A program made the position numbers and the translations under genes. Shown piece by piece: positions 33,540-44,156 of a DNA stretch of 64,000 bases (positions within the stretch are counted from its first letter, which is position 1; each line of letters opens with the position of its first letter). The notes under the pieces were generated by a model. That model ran no database searches, was not told the origin of the DNA, and saw nothing but the letters and a program-made list of their open reading frames with translations. The DNA comes from Nematopogon swammerdamellus (Eukaryota > Arthropoda > Insecta > Lepidoptera > Adelidae), in NCBI GenBank assembly GCA_946902875.1, contig OX336338.1, positions 9,787,971 to 9,851,970 on the forward strand, read 5' to 3'.

Positions 33540-34445
33540 CCGTCCTTTACACGATTGCGCGAAGCAAAAGAAGTGAAATGTTTTTCGAGTATATGTAAAT
33601 ATGTATGAAAGTATGTATGTATGTAAATGTGTTTGTGTGTTAGCTCTTTCAAATGATACCCCACACGATATGTTAATTATAAATTGTTTTTATTGATATC
33701 AAATTGGCCCCACATATGTAAAATAATTTTTATCTAGTTTTTCTAGCGTCATAAAGATCATGTCATCATTATGCCAAATTTCAAGTTGCTACGTTGCTTA
33801 GCTTTCGAGAAAAACCTCTGTGACAGACGGACCGGAGTGATCTTATAATTGTTCCGTTTTTTCTTTTGAGGTACGAAACCACAAAAATGAAGAATACAAG
33901 GCAATTTGATCTTAAAAAGCAGTATAAAATGCTGAAGTCGGGTGTTTCAACGAATTAAAATGAACAGAGAGCCGTACAAAAAGTTATAGTAAGAAATGTA
34001 TAGGTATATTTTGCTGTGTGAGAGGCGATGATTCCAGAATGTAAAGCTCATACATACATACACATCACACGAATATAGTCGAGGTACATACAGGTAGTTT
34101 TCTTTTTGTTTTATTAATTCTAAAGCTCTAACGGAAAACGGAATGGTACGGAACCCTCTCCACGCGAGTTCGATTCGCACTTGACCGCTTTTTCGCATTT
34201 AGCGACGGTACCCTAAATATGTAAAGAAATGAAAATACTTTAAAATACTTAAGATTTAAAGTTTATTTTTTATAATATTTTATACATATGAGAAGCCTCG
34301 CGGTGATATGACGATGATGCTGGTGACGGTGAGATGGTAGCTGTTAGCTGCTAGGTGAGATGTCGTCGAGATGAGTGCGCGTAGCTACTAACTATGATGA
34401 GGATGAGAAGGAGAAGCTTGTGGAGCTCTCTGTGATCTGAAACAA
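33540..34445 (-). repeat. Long family C copy with extended 5' segment, reverse
   Basis: The closing block ('gacagacggaccggagtgat' near 33823) is at low coordinates. The head ('cgattcgcacttgaccgctt') is at 34170-34190. Beyond the head it continues through 'tttagcgacggtaccctaaa', a poly(A)-signal-like stretch (reverse of 'aaaataaactttaaatc') and 'gcctcgcggtgatatgacga' to 34445. The same extended arrangement is on the plus strand at 48545-49152, so the extra 250 bp belongs to the repeat. Confidence 0.65.
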
Positions 34446-34468
34446 AAACAAAATTTATGAAGACAAAG

Positions 34469-34733
34469 TATGTCGTAAAAGGCGACTAAGGGATATGACT
34501 TTCTTCTTATATTACTAGGTGGTAGGGTTTAAGCCGCCCGGGTTGGTACCACCGCACTGAATAAAAGGTCGGTCGAAACGGCTATGTAAATAGTTTTCCG
34601 TCCAGTTCAGTGTAGCCGGCACGACCGAAGGGAAGCACTGACGTGGCACCAAGTTCACCCGGTGTTATGGGCTGACATCATGGATGTTGTATGTGATGTA
34701 GCCAACCGTGTCAGTTTCCATAAAAATAAAAAA
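34469..34733 (+). repeat. SINE family A variant (alternative head)
   Basis: It starts 'atgtcgtaaaaggcgactaa' rather than with the tRNA/5S head, then has the standard body ('cccgggttggtaccaccgca', 'cggctatgtaaatag') and tail ('ttcacccggtgttatgggct') with an A-rich end. A second copy with the same head is at 36027-36292. Confidence 0.7.
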
Positions 34734-35158
34734 AAGTTCGATAAACAGAACTAAAATCTAACAACTGTAATCAATGTTACATTGTGAAAGGAGAATGCCT
34801 TTTTCGAAAGTGCTAAGAAAGTTCAAGACTATGAACACGATAGGTACTGATAATTAATGTCAAAGCGGGAATAATATTTTAACATTATATATTCCATTGA
34901 TACTTCTTTCGGAATTCGGGTTCAATTCGGCTGCGGTCGGCTTTGAATTCGTCACGATTCGGACGTGTTCGGCAACAAGCGACAGCACAAAGATTACATA
35001 ATTTGGGACAACAATAAAAGAAATGCATAAAAAGATCTAAGTACGAATTTTCAATGGCGCTTTCCCGCTATAGCTAAATGAGTAAAACCACACAAAACTT
35101 ATCAAATTATTATTTCTATAAATACGAGACACGAAATCGTATAACTACATTGATGTTC
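34734..35158. other. No gene seen
   Basis: AT-rich DNA without a recognisable feature. Confidence 0.35.
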
Positions 35159-35540
35159 GTCAGCCTCGGTAGCTCGGTGATGCGATCGGTCGACTGTCAG
35201 TCGTGATCATTAGTACACCTGGGCGCGGTCAGTACTTGGATGGATGACCGCCCGACCGTTGGAGGCTGACCGGGGTTTGGATTCCACGTAAAACTTTAGG
35301 TCCCTTCCCTTCCTACCTTAGGGTTTACCGTAGGGTTTAACCCGCCCGGTTTGATACCACCGCACTGAAAGAAAGGTCGGCTGAAACGGCTATGTAAATA
35401 GTTCGTGTTTTCCGTCCAGTTCAGTGTAGGAGGCACGACCGAAGGGAAGCACTGACATGGCACCTAGTTCACCAAGGTGTGATGAGAAGACATCACGGAT
35501 GTAGTAGGTGATGTAGCCAACCGTATCAGTTTCCATTAAA
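35159..35540 (+). repeat. SINE family A, full length
   Basis: The tRNA-like head 'gtcagcctcggtagctcggt', 5S-like block 'cgcggtcagtacttggatgg', body and tail are in order, ending 'gtatcagtttccattaaac'. It lies just downstream of the 3' end of the small minus-strand gene. Confidence 0.8.
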
Positions 35541-35631
35541 CAAAATGTTGATTTAAATTTTAAGCTTTTTCAAGCCCACAGTAAAAAAGGAATTGTCCTT
35601 TATTTCTATAAGATATTACAGGAAATTAAGA

Positions 35632-35637
35632 TTTATT
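35632..35637 (-). promoter_or_regulatory. Polyadenylation signal of the small minus-strand gene
   Basis: The minus strand reads AATAAA here, 16 bases past the stop codon at 35656-35654. The position would give a very short 3' untranslated region, which is unusual but workable. Confidence 0.5.
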
Positions 35638-35653
35638 TTTAGTAGGTACCTAT

Positions 35654-37152
35654 CTATTCGACTGGTAAACGTCGAAGAGTGAAGCGAAGCAGGCCCTTGA
35701 AGCAGATGAACATCCCGAGTAAAGTTATCGTGGCGATCATTAACATCTTCAGCGCCGTCGGATCAATCTCGAACCCGAAGTTCTGCTCGTCGGCGCACGC
35801 GTCGCTGCTGTCACTTGTCGCCGTCTTCTGCGGGAAGGCAATATTACCGACAGTTAGTACAGTGTACGAAGAAACCCTACATGGACGGCCCGGGTGAGTC
35901 GGACAGTGCGGACAATGAACATAGTGTCGGAACACGACCGGAGGCATTTTTTGGCGGGCTATTGCTAAGGAGTAAGTACCGTGTGGGGCCGGTACTTTAA
36001 AAGAATAGCCCCACTGCATCTCTCCCCGTGTATGTCGTAAAAGGCGACTAAGGGATATGACTCCCTTCTTATATTACTAGGTGGTAGCGTTTAACCCGCC
36101 CGGGTTGGTACCACCGCACTTAATGAAAGGTCGGTCGAAACGGCTATGCAAATAGTTTGTATTTTCCGTCCAGTTCAGTGTAGCCAGCACGACCGAAGGG
36201 AAGCACTGACGTGGCACCAAGTTCACCCGGTGTTATGGGCTGACATCAGTTGTAGGTGATTAGCTAACAGTGTCAGTTTTGATAAAAAAAAAAGGAAAAT
36301 GTTTACAATTTCGCTAAAATAACACAGAACGGAAAGAAGGTCTGCGGTGGCCCCGGTCGTCTTGTGGCCTTCATGGTGGACATAGGTTGGCTGGGGTAGC
36401 TGGAGATCGAGGGGTTTTGCACGAAGGTCCCCAACCTAGCGTGAATTGTTCGCAGACCCAGAGTCAACCCCAAACCAAAGCAACAACAACATGGGGAGAA
36501 GGGAAACGTTACGTGGCAAATCAGATTAAATCTGGTTGAATGAAACTGAAATCACATTTGGCGCAGATGAAAAAAAAAATCCATGTATTTAGTAAAGTTT
36601 TTTTTTAATTATTTAATCCGATATGGCTGGCTGAGTCGGAGGGGCCAAAGCGCATGCTCTGACCAGCCCATATCACCTCCGAGAAGGTAGGTGCCATACC
36701 GGAGACTTCCCTGGATTGCTGGCTATACTGGATTAGAGGAGAACACAACCGAGGCTGCTATGCGGCCATCTTACATCCAGTCACCGTACTGCACCAACCC
36801 AGTCGGCTACAATTTGAGCCTACCACCTAGTAAGGGGCAAGGGAAGAGACCTACAGTTTTTACACCGGTTCCGAACGGTGAAGCAGCATGTAGGTAGGTA
36901 TGCATGTAAATTTTTTCGTCGGAAAAAACTCATTGGTACACGCCGACCGGATTCGAACCGCGGACCTCTCGCATGAGAAGCCGATGCCCAAACCACTCGG
37001 CCACCCGCCACTCCAAACGATAGTTAACGATATTTAGGTAAAATACTTACGTCGATATTGTAAGCAGTTTTATCTCCTTCAGGCACGGGCAGAAGATTCC
37101 CCTTCTTAGGCAGGGAGATGGCCATAGTCACGATCAGCAGAACTTTCCACAT
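35654..37152 (-). CDS. Small single-pass membrane protein, two exons (pair member 1)
   Basis: Exon 1 is 37152-37051 (34 codons) and exon 2 is 35827-35654 (57 codons plus TAG), joined in phase 0. The donor is GAC|GTAAGTATTT and the acceptor CCTTCCCGCAG|AAG. The 91-aa product starts MWKVLLIVTMAISLP, a short hydrophobic leader that looks like a signal peptide, then LLPVPEGD. Exon 2 opens polar and acidic (SDSSDACADEQ), continues NFGFEIDP, and has one membrane segment, MLMIATITLLGMFICFKGLL, followed by a basic tail (RFTLRRLPVE). A type I topology with a tiny cytosolic tail is the simplest reading. Only one Cys (DAC) lies outside the membrane part. The 1.2 kb intron holds two SINEs. I do not recognise the family. 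The divergent neighbour at 42244 has the same plan, suggesting a local pair. Splice sites are good by eye but no transcript was checked. Confidence 0.65.
36027..36292 (+). repeat. SINE family A variant in the intron of pair member 1
   Basis: The head 'gtatgtcgtaaaaggcgact', body 'cccgggttggtaccaccgca' and tail 'ttcacccggtgttatgggct' lead to an A-run. It lies in the opposite orientation to the gene. Confidence 0.75.
36605..37013 (-). repeat. SINE family B, best copy, in the same intron
   Basis: The minus-strand head reads GGCGGGTGGCCGAGTGGTTT at 37013, with B-box GGTTCGAATCCGGTCGG, like a Ser/Leu tRNA. The body has the inverse of 'cctaccacctagtaaggggc', 'ggattgctggctatactgga' and 'gtcggaggggccaaagcgca', and the tail is the T-run near 36600. 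The head ends only about 37 bp from the exon 1 donor. Confidence 0.75.
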
Positions 37153-37177
37153 GATTATAGTATGTAGGTAAACACTC

Positions 37178-37183
37178 AACTGA
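37178..37183 (-). promoter_or_regulatory. Initiator-like TCAGTT before pair member 1
   Basis: The minus strand reads CTTCAGTTGAG, matching the arthropod initiator TCAGT, with the A at 37181, 29 bases before the ATG. No TATA box is obvious. A weak motif on its own, offered because pair member 2 has the same core at a similar distance. Confidence 0.3.
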
Positions 37184-37489
37184 AGGTTCACTTAAGGTGC
37201 AAAGCTGGACTGCTCGCTTCGGCGAAGAAATAAGAATGACTTCGGAGTGCAGACGAGCTGGCTTAAGTACTCGTGGTGCTGGTAAGTGTTGGTACTAACA
37301 GTACAGAATGTTATAGGAGGTTGACGCGCCGAGTTTGCAGAATTTTATAGTAAGCAGACGCCCAGATCGCTGAATAAGTCGGGCCGGTTTTAACAAAAAG
37401 GCTGTGGAAGGTCTGGGGAGAAAAAAGTGGTGGCAAAACCATAAAATCACAAAGTTGTCTTTCGCAAGTTGTCCTTCGGTTAGATTCCA

Positions 37490-37700
37490 TATCAGTACTT
37501 CCCTTTGTTCGTGCCGGCTACACTGACCTGCCGGCTACTTCGAAACTATTGGTGACCATGACAGTACCCTTTGGTAGTGTCGGATAATCTTCACTAATCT
37601 GAAATAACGACTTTCATAGTCGTTTCGACCAACCATCTTTCAGTACGGTCGTACCAGAGGTAAAATCAATTAGGGAAAACATAGAATCCGAACCATGAAA
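37490..37700 (-). repeat. SINE family A, decayed fragment
   Basis: 'tcgtgccggctacactgacc', 'tcgtttcgaccaaccatctt' and 'atagaatccgaacc' appear in the order expected for a reverse copy. Strongly diverged. Confidence 0.5.
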
Positions 37701-39070
37701 TAGCTCGTGGTCATGGTATAAATGCACTTGTCAAACTCAGAAATAGGAAGAAAGTTGTACACGCTAACGGGGATTGATTAATTGAATTGATATAATGTTA
37801 AAACTATTTCTTCCGCTTGGGCATTAAATTATTTAAAAAAAAATCGTTTCTATTTTAATTTGAAAACGTGTTCATAGTCTTAAACTTCCTTTCTATTTTT
37901 ACTTTTTAGCGGTTTCGAAAAAGGCATTCTCCTTTGAAACTTGGAATCGCACAAATTTTACTCGATTTGCCATTTCCTCCATTCTTCATTTTTCTGCTAG
38001 TGAATAGGCCCCCTTATTGTTAATAGTGACCCTGATTATGTCTGTACGCCAGCAAAATAAAAAAAATACATTTAATCCGAAATGCACATAGATCAAAAAA
38101 CAAAATAACCGCCCAGGCGCCCATAAAAATTAAAAAAAAAATTCAAGTTAGGTACTAGACTGAAATGCACGTTAGTCATTTCAGTACTCATTAAACACTC
38201 ATAGCTCTGTTTGATCACGACGCCCCTTCACATCCGGCCCGGAACCCCGGGCGGCCGCACGACCAACATTGCGCCGGCCCTGTTCATAGTATATGCAAAT
38301 ACCAATACAAAATTGTCATTTTTGCTTACGCTGTCGTTGGACTTTAACCCGCATTACCTCGATTCTTATCACGAAATGCATGATCAGCTTCTGCGTAGTC
38401 GGGTAATGGAAGTTAGTAAGTCAGCATTTCAGTGAATTTCCTTTATTTCACAATCTGTCCAAATCCGTCTTGTTGCTGACCCAAAACTTACAAATGCCTC
38501 TGAGTCACAGACGATTTGTAGGTTCGCATAGGTCCGTTTTACATGTTGTTCCAAGTTGTTGCACCAAGGGCTGTACTTCCTCAGAGCAGCTCTGAGGAAG
38601 TAACATCCCCTATTCCCTGCCACCCGTCCTATAACCGCAGCACCAGTCGCAGAGACACCCAACACCCTTTTGTTGTCAACATTCTGAGCTTTGAACCAAT
38701 GGGTTCTTACACATCGGTTCTCAATAGCCCAATGACATTACAGTGATTTTAGCTCTGTCGACTGCACCATTTGGTTTTGCGGCACAGCCACTCATTTAAA
38801 AAAATGTAAATAGTAATTTATCAGGAGGACAATAATTTAAAATATACTCGCTATAAAAAGTAGGTACTTTTAGTTACCAAGGATTACTCTAATCTTAAAC
38901 CCTACTTTCTTTGTGGTTGAATAGAATATAATTTTAGCCATTCGTATGGGTAATCAGAGTACCAAAGCATACCAAGAACGGAACACCAAGTATAAACCAA
39001 ACCGATATGCGAGTCTTTGGGCCTAAAATAAATCTTTCACCGGCTCGGATGACATTTTGACAGCCCTTAG
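37701..39070. other. No gene seen; perfect palindrome at 38574-38602
   Basis: TACTTCCTCAGAG (38574-38586) and its complement (38590-38602) flank CAG. The minus frame 38429-38665 around it ends ...RRIWTDCEIKEIH; it could be a repeat-encoded tail but I cannot assign it. The rest is AT-rich. Confidence 0.4.
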
Positions 39071-39075
39071 TAAAA

Positions 39076-39811
39076 TTAAATGAAATGAAATGAAATTAAT
39101 TTTATTGCACACAGAATGAATAGTTACATGATAATACAGTAGGTACAGTATACAAATTATTGTAAAGTTGTGGAACAGTATTTCTTAATTAGCGCGACGT
39201 TACCACCCAACTAGGCTAAGCCTGTGCTAGGGTTGGCAATTTTAAATTCACAGACTTAGTATGTGCGAATGAAAATAGATGCATGTACACAAAACAATGG
39301 GTACAACATAAATTTTAATAAATACTTATATACATAATAGACATAAATTAAGGTATATGGCATGCAGTGTTAGTATTATAATATATAAATAGATTTGTTG
39401 TATAAGTGTACATGTAGGTGTATATGTATTCCACATCTATCCATAAATATTACAAAACAATTCTTTCGTTTTACTGCGACCATTATCATTCAAATATTTG
39501 TTAAGCTTGGTTTTGAGTGTGACAAGGGAAGTTGCCTCGCTTTTTATTTGATCGGGGAGTGAGTTATATACTCTTACTCCGACCACTTTTGCGTTTGTTC
39601 TTCCTAACCTTGATCGAACGTGCGGGGCTTGGTAGTGAAGACACTTGCTTGCTCGAGTATCTCGATTTTGCTGAGTACGCTGGTAATCGGATAAATTTTT
39701 TGTGAACCGGACTACACATGCTTTACATGATAATATCATCAAGTCGGAGTTTATTTGCATGTTTGTGCAGTCATCACGTAAACTACTAAACCAATTTGAA
39801 TGCAGTTTCAC
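39076..39811 (-). pseudogene. LINE 3' end: ORF2 C-terminus plus 3' UTR and tail
   Basis: The minus-strand frame 39811-39437 reads CKACVVRFTKNLSDYQRTQQ, then TRASKCLHYQAPHVRSRLGR, then GVRVYNSLPDQIKSEATS and FCNIYG before the stop. The 'R....L..P..R...G......G...YN.LP..IK' layout is the usual ending of Jockey/CR1-type ORF2 proteins. It is followed by about 350 bp of AT-rich 3' UTR and a (TTTCA)n-type tail, seen as 'aaatgaaatgaaatgaaatt' at about 39078-39100, the expected repeat tail. The protein frame is intact over 124 codons, so this is a fairly young, 5'-truncated insertion. Confidence 0.65.
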
Positions 39812-40329
39812 AAAAATATATATATGAATGCCCTTATAACTCGATAGCCACTTTATCGATTTACATATTTATGGTTTCCATTCTGGTATATAAATCGTTC
39901 TTTTTTTTCCGCCCAGTTCAGTGTAGCCTGCCCAACCAAAGCATATTTTTTTCTGTCGTACCTAGCTAGGTCACATGTAAATGACTTCGGTTGGTAGATA
40001 ATCCTAATAAATAAAGCGAAATTTCTACGGGCGACCGACCGTGTAACGTGCGAATATATAATACATTTATGAAATTTATGAAATATTCTAATAACTCGAG
40101 AACCACTTTATAGATGTACATAAGGTTTTCATTGTTACATTTCGTTACTTCTCAGGATCAATCACAACGCTACGTTATCGGTGGCTTGAGCTGTGACGTC
40201 ACGCGAAAAATAGAAATGTTGGCTGTTCAGACATTTAACTTTATCTCCAAATGTATGACATTTTGAGGAAAATGAATAGTTTTGTGCACAACTACATAAG
40301 AGTACCTATATAGTTGATTTTTTTTCAGA
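39812..40329. other. No gene seen
   Basis: A short family A SINE scrap ('ccgcccagttcagtgtagcc', 39911) and AT-rich DNA. Confidence 0.4.
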
Positions 40330-40745
40330 ATTTTCGAACAACCGTTAATAGGTCAAAGTTCGGCGACAAAAGTGCATTTTTTTGTCAACTTTTAAACGAA
40401 ATATTTGTTAAAGTAAACTAATCGATTATAGCAAAGTTATATATTTTTGGAATTGCCTTAACAATACCTATAGAATTACGTGACATTTTATTAATAAAAA
40501 AAATAAAAAAATATTTTTGGTTTACATTTTGGGGTACCCTGTACTTTTCACAGGACTATTAGACAAACTTATCTATATTATATCTAGCGCCAAAAATTAT
40601 ACGTAATTTAGCGCCAGTTTCATCGAAGTCGGTTCAATAGGTCCGGAGATATCTGCGTGTGACCGACAGACAGACAGACAGACAGACGCCAGAGCGATCC
40701 CATAAGGGTCCCTTTTTTCGCATTTTGCGACGGGACCCTAAAAAG
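40330..40745 (+). repeat. Family C repeat, 3' part
   Basis: AT-rich body, then 'catcgaagtcggttcaatag', 'accgacagacagacagacag', and a close with 'cgcattttgcgacgggaccct'-like sequence ending near 40743. Confidence 0.6.
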
Positions 40746-40942
40746 AGTATTGCTGTTGCTAGAAACCAAAACCAGATCCAAATGGACAGTTGAAACCAAA
40801 AACTTTCAATGTCAAAAATCTCTTTGGTTGAAACAATCGACTAGATTGTCTGTTTCGCTGTATAACTTTACTGTGTAACTGTTCGCTCTATCACCAACGA
40901 GGAGTTTGTTTTCAATTTTATTTGTACCTAATATTTAATTTG

Positions 40943-41182
40943 ATGTCTGATGAAAATTGCAAGAGTCAAAACATTAACAATGGAGAATTGAACAAAGTGC
41001 CCACGCGACCGGTACATGTTCTAAATTTGAAAATGCTCCCGAAAACGCTCTCAATACGGGAAGCGACCACCGATAAGTGCCCGTGTTGTAGTTCTCAGTT
41101 CTCTGTCTCTGTCCCTAATTTCTACCACATAGTGAATTATTTGTATTACATTTGGTATACCGTTGGAAAGGGCGTAAACTAG
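40943..41182 (+). CDS. Small open frame with a CPCC motif, unassigned
   Basis: From ATG at 40943 the frame reads MSDENCKSQNINNGELNKVP, then RPVHVLNLKMLPKTLSIREA and TDKCPCCSSQF, ending at 41182 (79 aa). The first 50 residues look like ordinary soluble protein sequence rather than translated AT-rich repeat. The C-terminal part is less convincing. It could be a first coding exon, a short gene or the 5' end of a transposon ORF. No family recognised. Confidence 0.25.
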   Translation: MSDENCKSQNINNGELNKVPTRPVHVLNLKMLPKTLSIREATTDKCPCCSSQFSVSVPNFYHIVNYLYYIWYTVGKGVN

Positions 41183-42200
41183 CAAACTTTTTAAAAGAAA
41201 ATGCATCTATCAATCTATCATCTATCAGTTTTTTTTAATGAATTAAGAAATTAAGATTCTGTCATATTTTTACTCGTTCTCGGGACTTTGGGAGGTCATA
41301 AGACCTTTTCATGATATTAACTTCATCAAATAATATTTTTTCTAGAACAAGGATACATTGTAAAATTCAATAAATTTTATTTCGTGCGGATAAAATAAAA
41401 AAAAAAACAAAGAGTTGTAAGCGCAGCGACGAATACAAACTCTTTGCAAAAAAGTTACAAGGGTTTTGTTAAAAGCTGGGATTTTGGTAATTTAAAAAAA
41501 ATCGTATCTTGATACCACGTGACACCTGACAAAAGGTATCATGGGTCAAACCGTTGCAAATAACCCCACTTACGAAAAACAAAATTTGTCGGCCGATATG
41601 TTCCGAACAGCCTGTACATATTAAACTATGAGGGGAAAATAATTAGTGATAAATTGTCTGCTCTATCTTCCTAAATCCTAACCCATACTTCAATAAATGT
41701 GTATAGGTATTCAATATATGTATGGTTTTGCTTAAAAACAATAATTAATAAGACATTTTGAAATGTGTATATAAGCACATTGTGCAGCAAGTCTCCACCA
41801 TACATCTTCTGAACGCTGACGTCGCATTTAACCAAATTCAATTTATTGCTTGGGCTGTAGAATTGCACTGTTGGCAATAAGGCGCGCGCGCCGTTGCCGA
41901 CTCACCGCTTGGCTTGACTCATTTTGACCACCGTGTCCATCCACCTCAATCTGAGACTCGATTATGAGATTGTTTTTGACAGTTCGTTGCGTACAAGTAA
42001 CGTGCTCAAGTAAATATTTGTATGGCAATTTTAATACCAACTGGCCCGGCTGGAGGCTCGGCATCTTTTCTTCATAGAAATATTTCGTACGCGTACGCAA
42101 CCAGAGAAATATAAAAAAAATATCTCATAATCGAGCCTCCGGTCGGTCCGTCCGTCCCACATTCCATCGCCGTGAGCACTTGAATATCCGTCTTATCGAA
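41183..42200. other. No gene seen; palindromic insert and upstream region of pair member 2
   Basis: A CAAAGAGTTG...CAAACTCTTTG palindrome (41409-41446) is a relative of the one at 46881. A 14-bp inverted pair, CTCGATTATGAGAT (41957-41970) and its complement (42122-42135), brackets the GC-richer DNA just upstream of the small plus-strand gene. Confidence 0.5.
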
Positions 42201-42203
42201 CGA

Positions 42204-42210
42204 TTCAGTC
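42204..42210 (+). promoter_or_regulatory. Initiator-like TTCAGTC before pair member 2
   Basis: 'gattcagtcttgc' matches the arthropod TCAGT initiator, with the A at 42207, 37 bases upstream of the ATG. No TATA box was seen. Weak evidence, stronger for its parallel in the partner gene. Confidence 0.3.
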
Positions 42211-42243
42211 TTGCACCTCACAGTTCGGTCGACGTGCTGAATC

Positions 42244-43139
42244 ATGTGGAAACATCTCGTGTTGATGGCCATTGCGGTGTTCCTGCCCATCGAGGTGAAT
42301 CTTAGTAGGGGTGTGCCTGAAGATGATGTTGATATCAAGGTGAGCGTTTATCTTAAAAACAAAGATATTTTGAATTGTAATAGGTAATATGAAATTTGCA
42401 TGGATTTTTTTTTCTTATTTCTTACCCGACTACGACGAAGCCAAAAGGAAGGGTTATATGTATGAGTTTAGCGCGCATGTAGGTATGTATGTGAATACTG
42501 GACCGATTTTAATAAGTAAGGTGTCATTGGATTCGTCTCACTCCCGCGAGTGTCATAATTTTCTCCTAGAATGGCGGCCGTTAGCCGCCATATAATCAAA
42601 CTTTGAAAATATTTTTTCTTCAAACCCCATCGAGTAGGGTATCATTGTCACAAGAAGATACGTTTTGAACGTACTACAGACAGACGGCGTAGGCTTAGCA
42701 ATAGGTTTCTGCATGGATAGGGAACCATAAAAATTAGCATTTGATTGGTTCTTCATTCGTCTTCTGTACATGCGTTCGTAAACCGCTTATCCGATTATGG
42801 TGAAACTTTTCAACATTTGATAAAAAAGTAGTCAAAATTCATTTAAGGCATTTAATATATATCATTTATAATTAAGAGATGATTTTCTACGGGTTATACT
42901 TATGTTTGTTGCAGCACGTGATGGACGACTGCAATGGGTTGTGCTCGTTCGGGCAGGTGTTCGGACAGATCGGGCAGATGATTACGTCAGATCCGCCGCT
43001 CATGATTTCGCTGATAGGCGTGTGGATCCTCATGACTGCAATCATCTACATCTGGTGCCTGCAGGCCTTCTGCGGCAAACGCGTCTGTATGTCATTCAAT
43101 AATAGTAATAATCCAGTACTTATAGTAGATTTCCTGTAA
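42244..43139 (+). CDS. Small single-pass membrane protein, two exons (pair member 2)
   Basis: Exon 1 is 42244-42339 (32 codons), with donor AAG|GTGAGCG. Exon 2 is 42915-43139 (74 codons plus TAA), with acceptor TTTGTTGCAG|CAC; the intron is phase 0. The product (106 aa as read) starts MWKHLVLMAIAVFLP, a short leader, then NLSRGVPEDDVD. Exon 2 reads HVMDDCNGLCSFGQVFGQIG, then TSDPP, one membrane segment LMISLIGVWILMTAIIYIWC and a basic tail AFCGKRVC. Cys residues sit on both sides of the membrane segment. An alternative donor-like T|GTATGTC follows CGCGTC, so the last 17 or so residues could be replaced by a third exon. It shares its layout and scattered residues (MWK, LP, NL, VPE-D, FG, DP) with the gene at 35654-37152. 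Function unknown. Confidence 0.65.
42400..42735 (+). repeat. Family C-related repeat in the intron of pair member 2
   Basis: 'ttacccgactacgacgaagc' opens and 'ctacagacagacggcgtagg' with 'gatagggaaccataaaaatt' closes. It occupies much of the 575-bp intron. Confidence 0.5.
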
Positions 43140-43669
43140 TTTTATTTGCTATCAAGTTTTAAGATTCTTATTCCGTCTTTATGTTTGCACCTTCAACTTT
43201 TTAACAGTTCTTAATGAACACAGACTTTAATGAAATTTTAGATAAATACCTAGGTGGCATACCTAGGTATTTATGTAAAATTTCCGCTCCATCCACTTGG
43301 CTCCTTTGGTAGGATCCATCAATGGATCGAAGTGGACTTTCTAGTGCACTTGAATCCCTTGTGGAAGGATTCTGCGATAATGGATTATAAAACACTAGCT
43401 AGTCCACTTGGATCCCTTCAGTAAGTATGTATGGTACAAAACGCTTAAATATAAAAATAATATTTAGACACAATTTTTTTTTATTAATTTAATACATATA
43501 ATATACTTAATAATTTTGTAACTGGGCTCATTGCATTGAAAATCGATATGTGAGTGTCCATGTGGTCTCTGAATAAGAATCCATTATAAAAACTTAAAAA
43601 AAAAAAGTTTTAAAAAACATAAAACCGACTTCCTAAAAAAAGTAAAACTAAAAAACTATTTAAAATAAA

Positions 43670-43985
43670 AATATAAAAACCGCCTTCAAAAATATATGAA
43701 ATAAAAACCTAAAAAAAAAACCAACCCTAGAGTTGAAGGCGGTGCTAAAAAGGCTACACAAATCACAAAGGATATTATCATCCGCTCATGTTTTCTTTCA
43801 TGCATCATTTTTGCTTGCTTTACAAATCACAAAGGATATTATCATCCACTCATGTTTTCTTTCATGCATCATTTTTGCTTGCTTTAGCACCGCCTTCAAC
43901 TCTAGGGTTGGTTTTTTTTTTAGGTTTTTATTTCATATATTTTTGAAGGCGGTTTTTATATTTTTATTTTAAATAGTTTTTTAGT
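43670..43985. repeat. Foldback hairpin in arm A with duplicated loop
   Basis: Same arms as 19267-19531, but the loop is present twice in tandem: 'acaaatcacaaaggatatta' begins at about 43758 and again at about 43822, one unit being about 64 bp. Confidence 0.8.
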
Positions 43986-44156
43986 TTTACTTTTTTTAGG
44001 AAGTCGGTTTTATGTTTTTTAAAACTTTTTTTTTATTTCACAGTTTTTTTTAGTAATTTTTTGCTATTAATGTACTCGGCGGAATCGCTCGGCCTTCGGC
44101 CTCGCGATTCCGCCTCGCTTTCCAATCCGATCTTGACCCAATTAAAATAGGACCAC

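Noticed and set aside
36820..37011. Minus-strand frame reading GGRVVWASASHARGPRFESG
   Set aside because: This is the conceptual translation of a SINE B tRNA-like head, a well-known annotation artefact. The same frame appears at 60606-60953.
36940..37013. Possible tRNA-Ser or tRNA-Leu gene
   Set aside because: A and B boxes exist but the block is joined to a repeated body and tail found elsewhere in the window, so it is a SINE head.
42072..42338. 88-codon minus-strand frame
   Set aside because: It is the shadow of exon 1 and upstream DNA of the small plus-strand gene. No splice or motif support.
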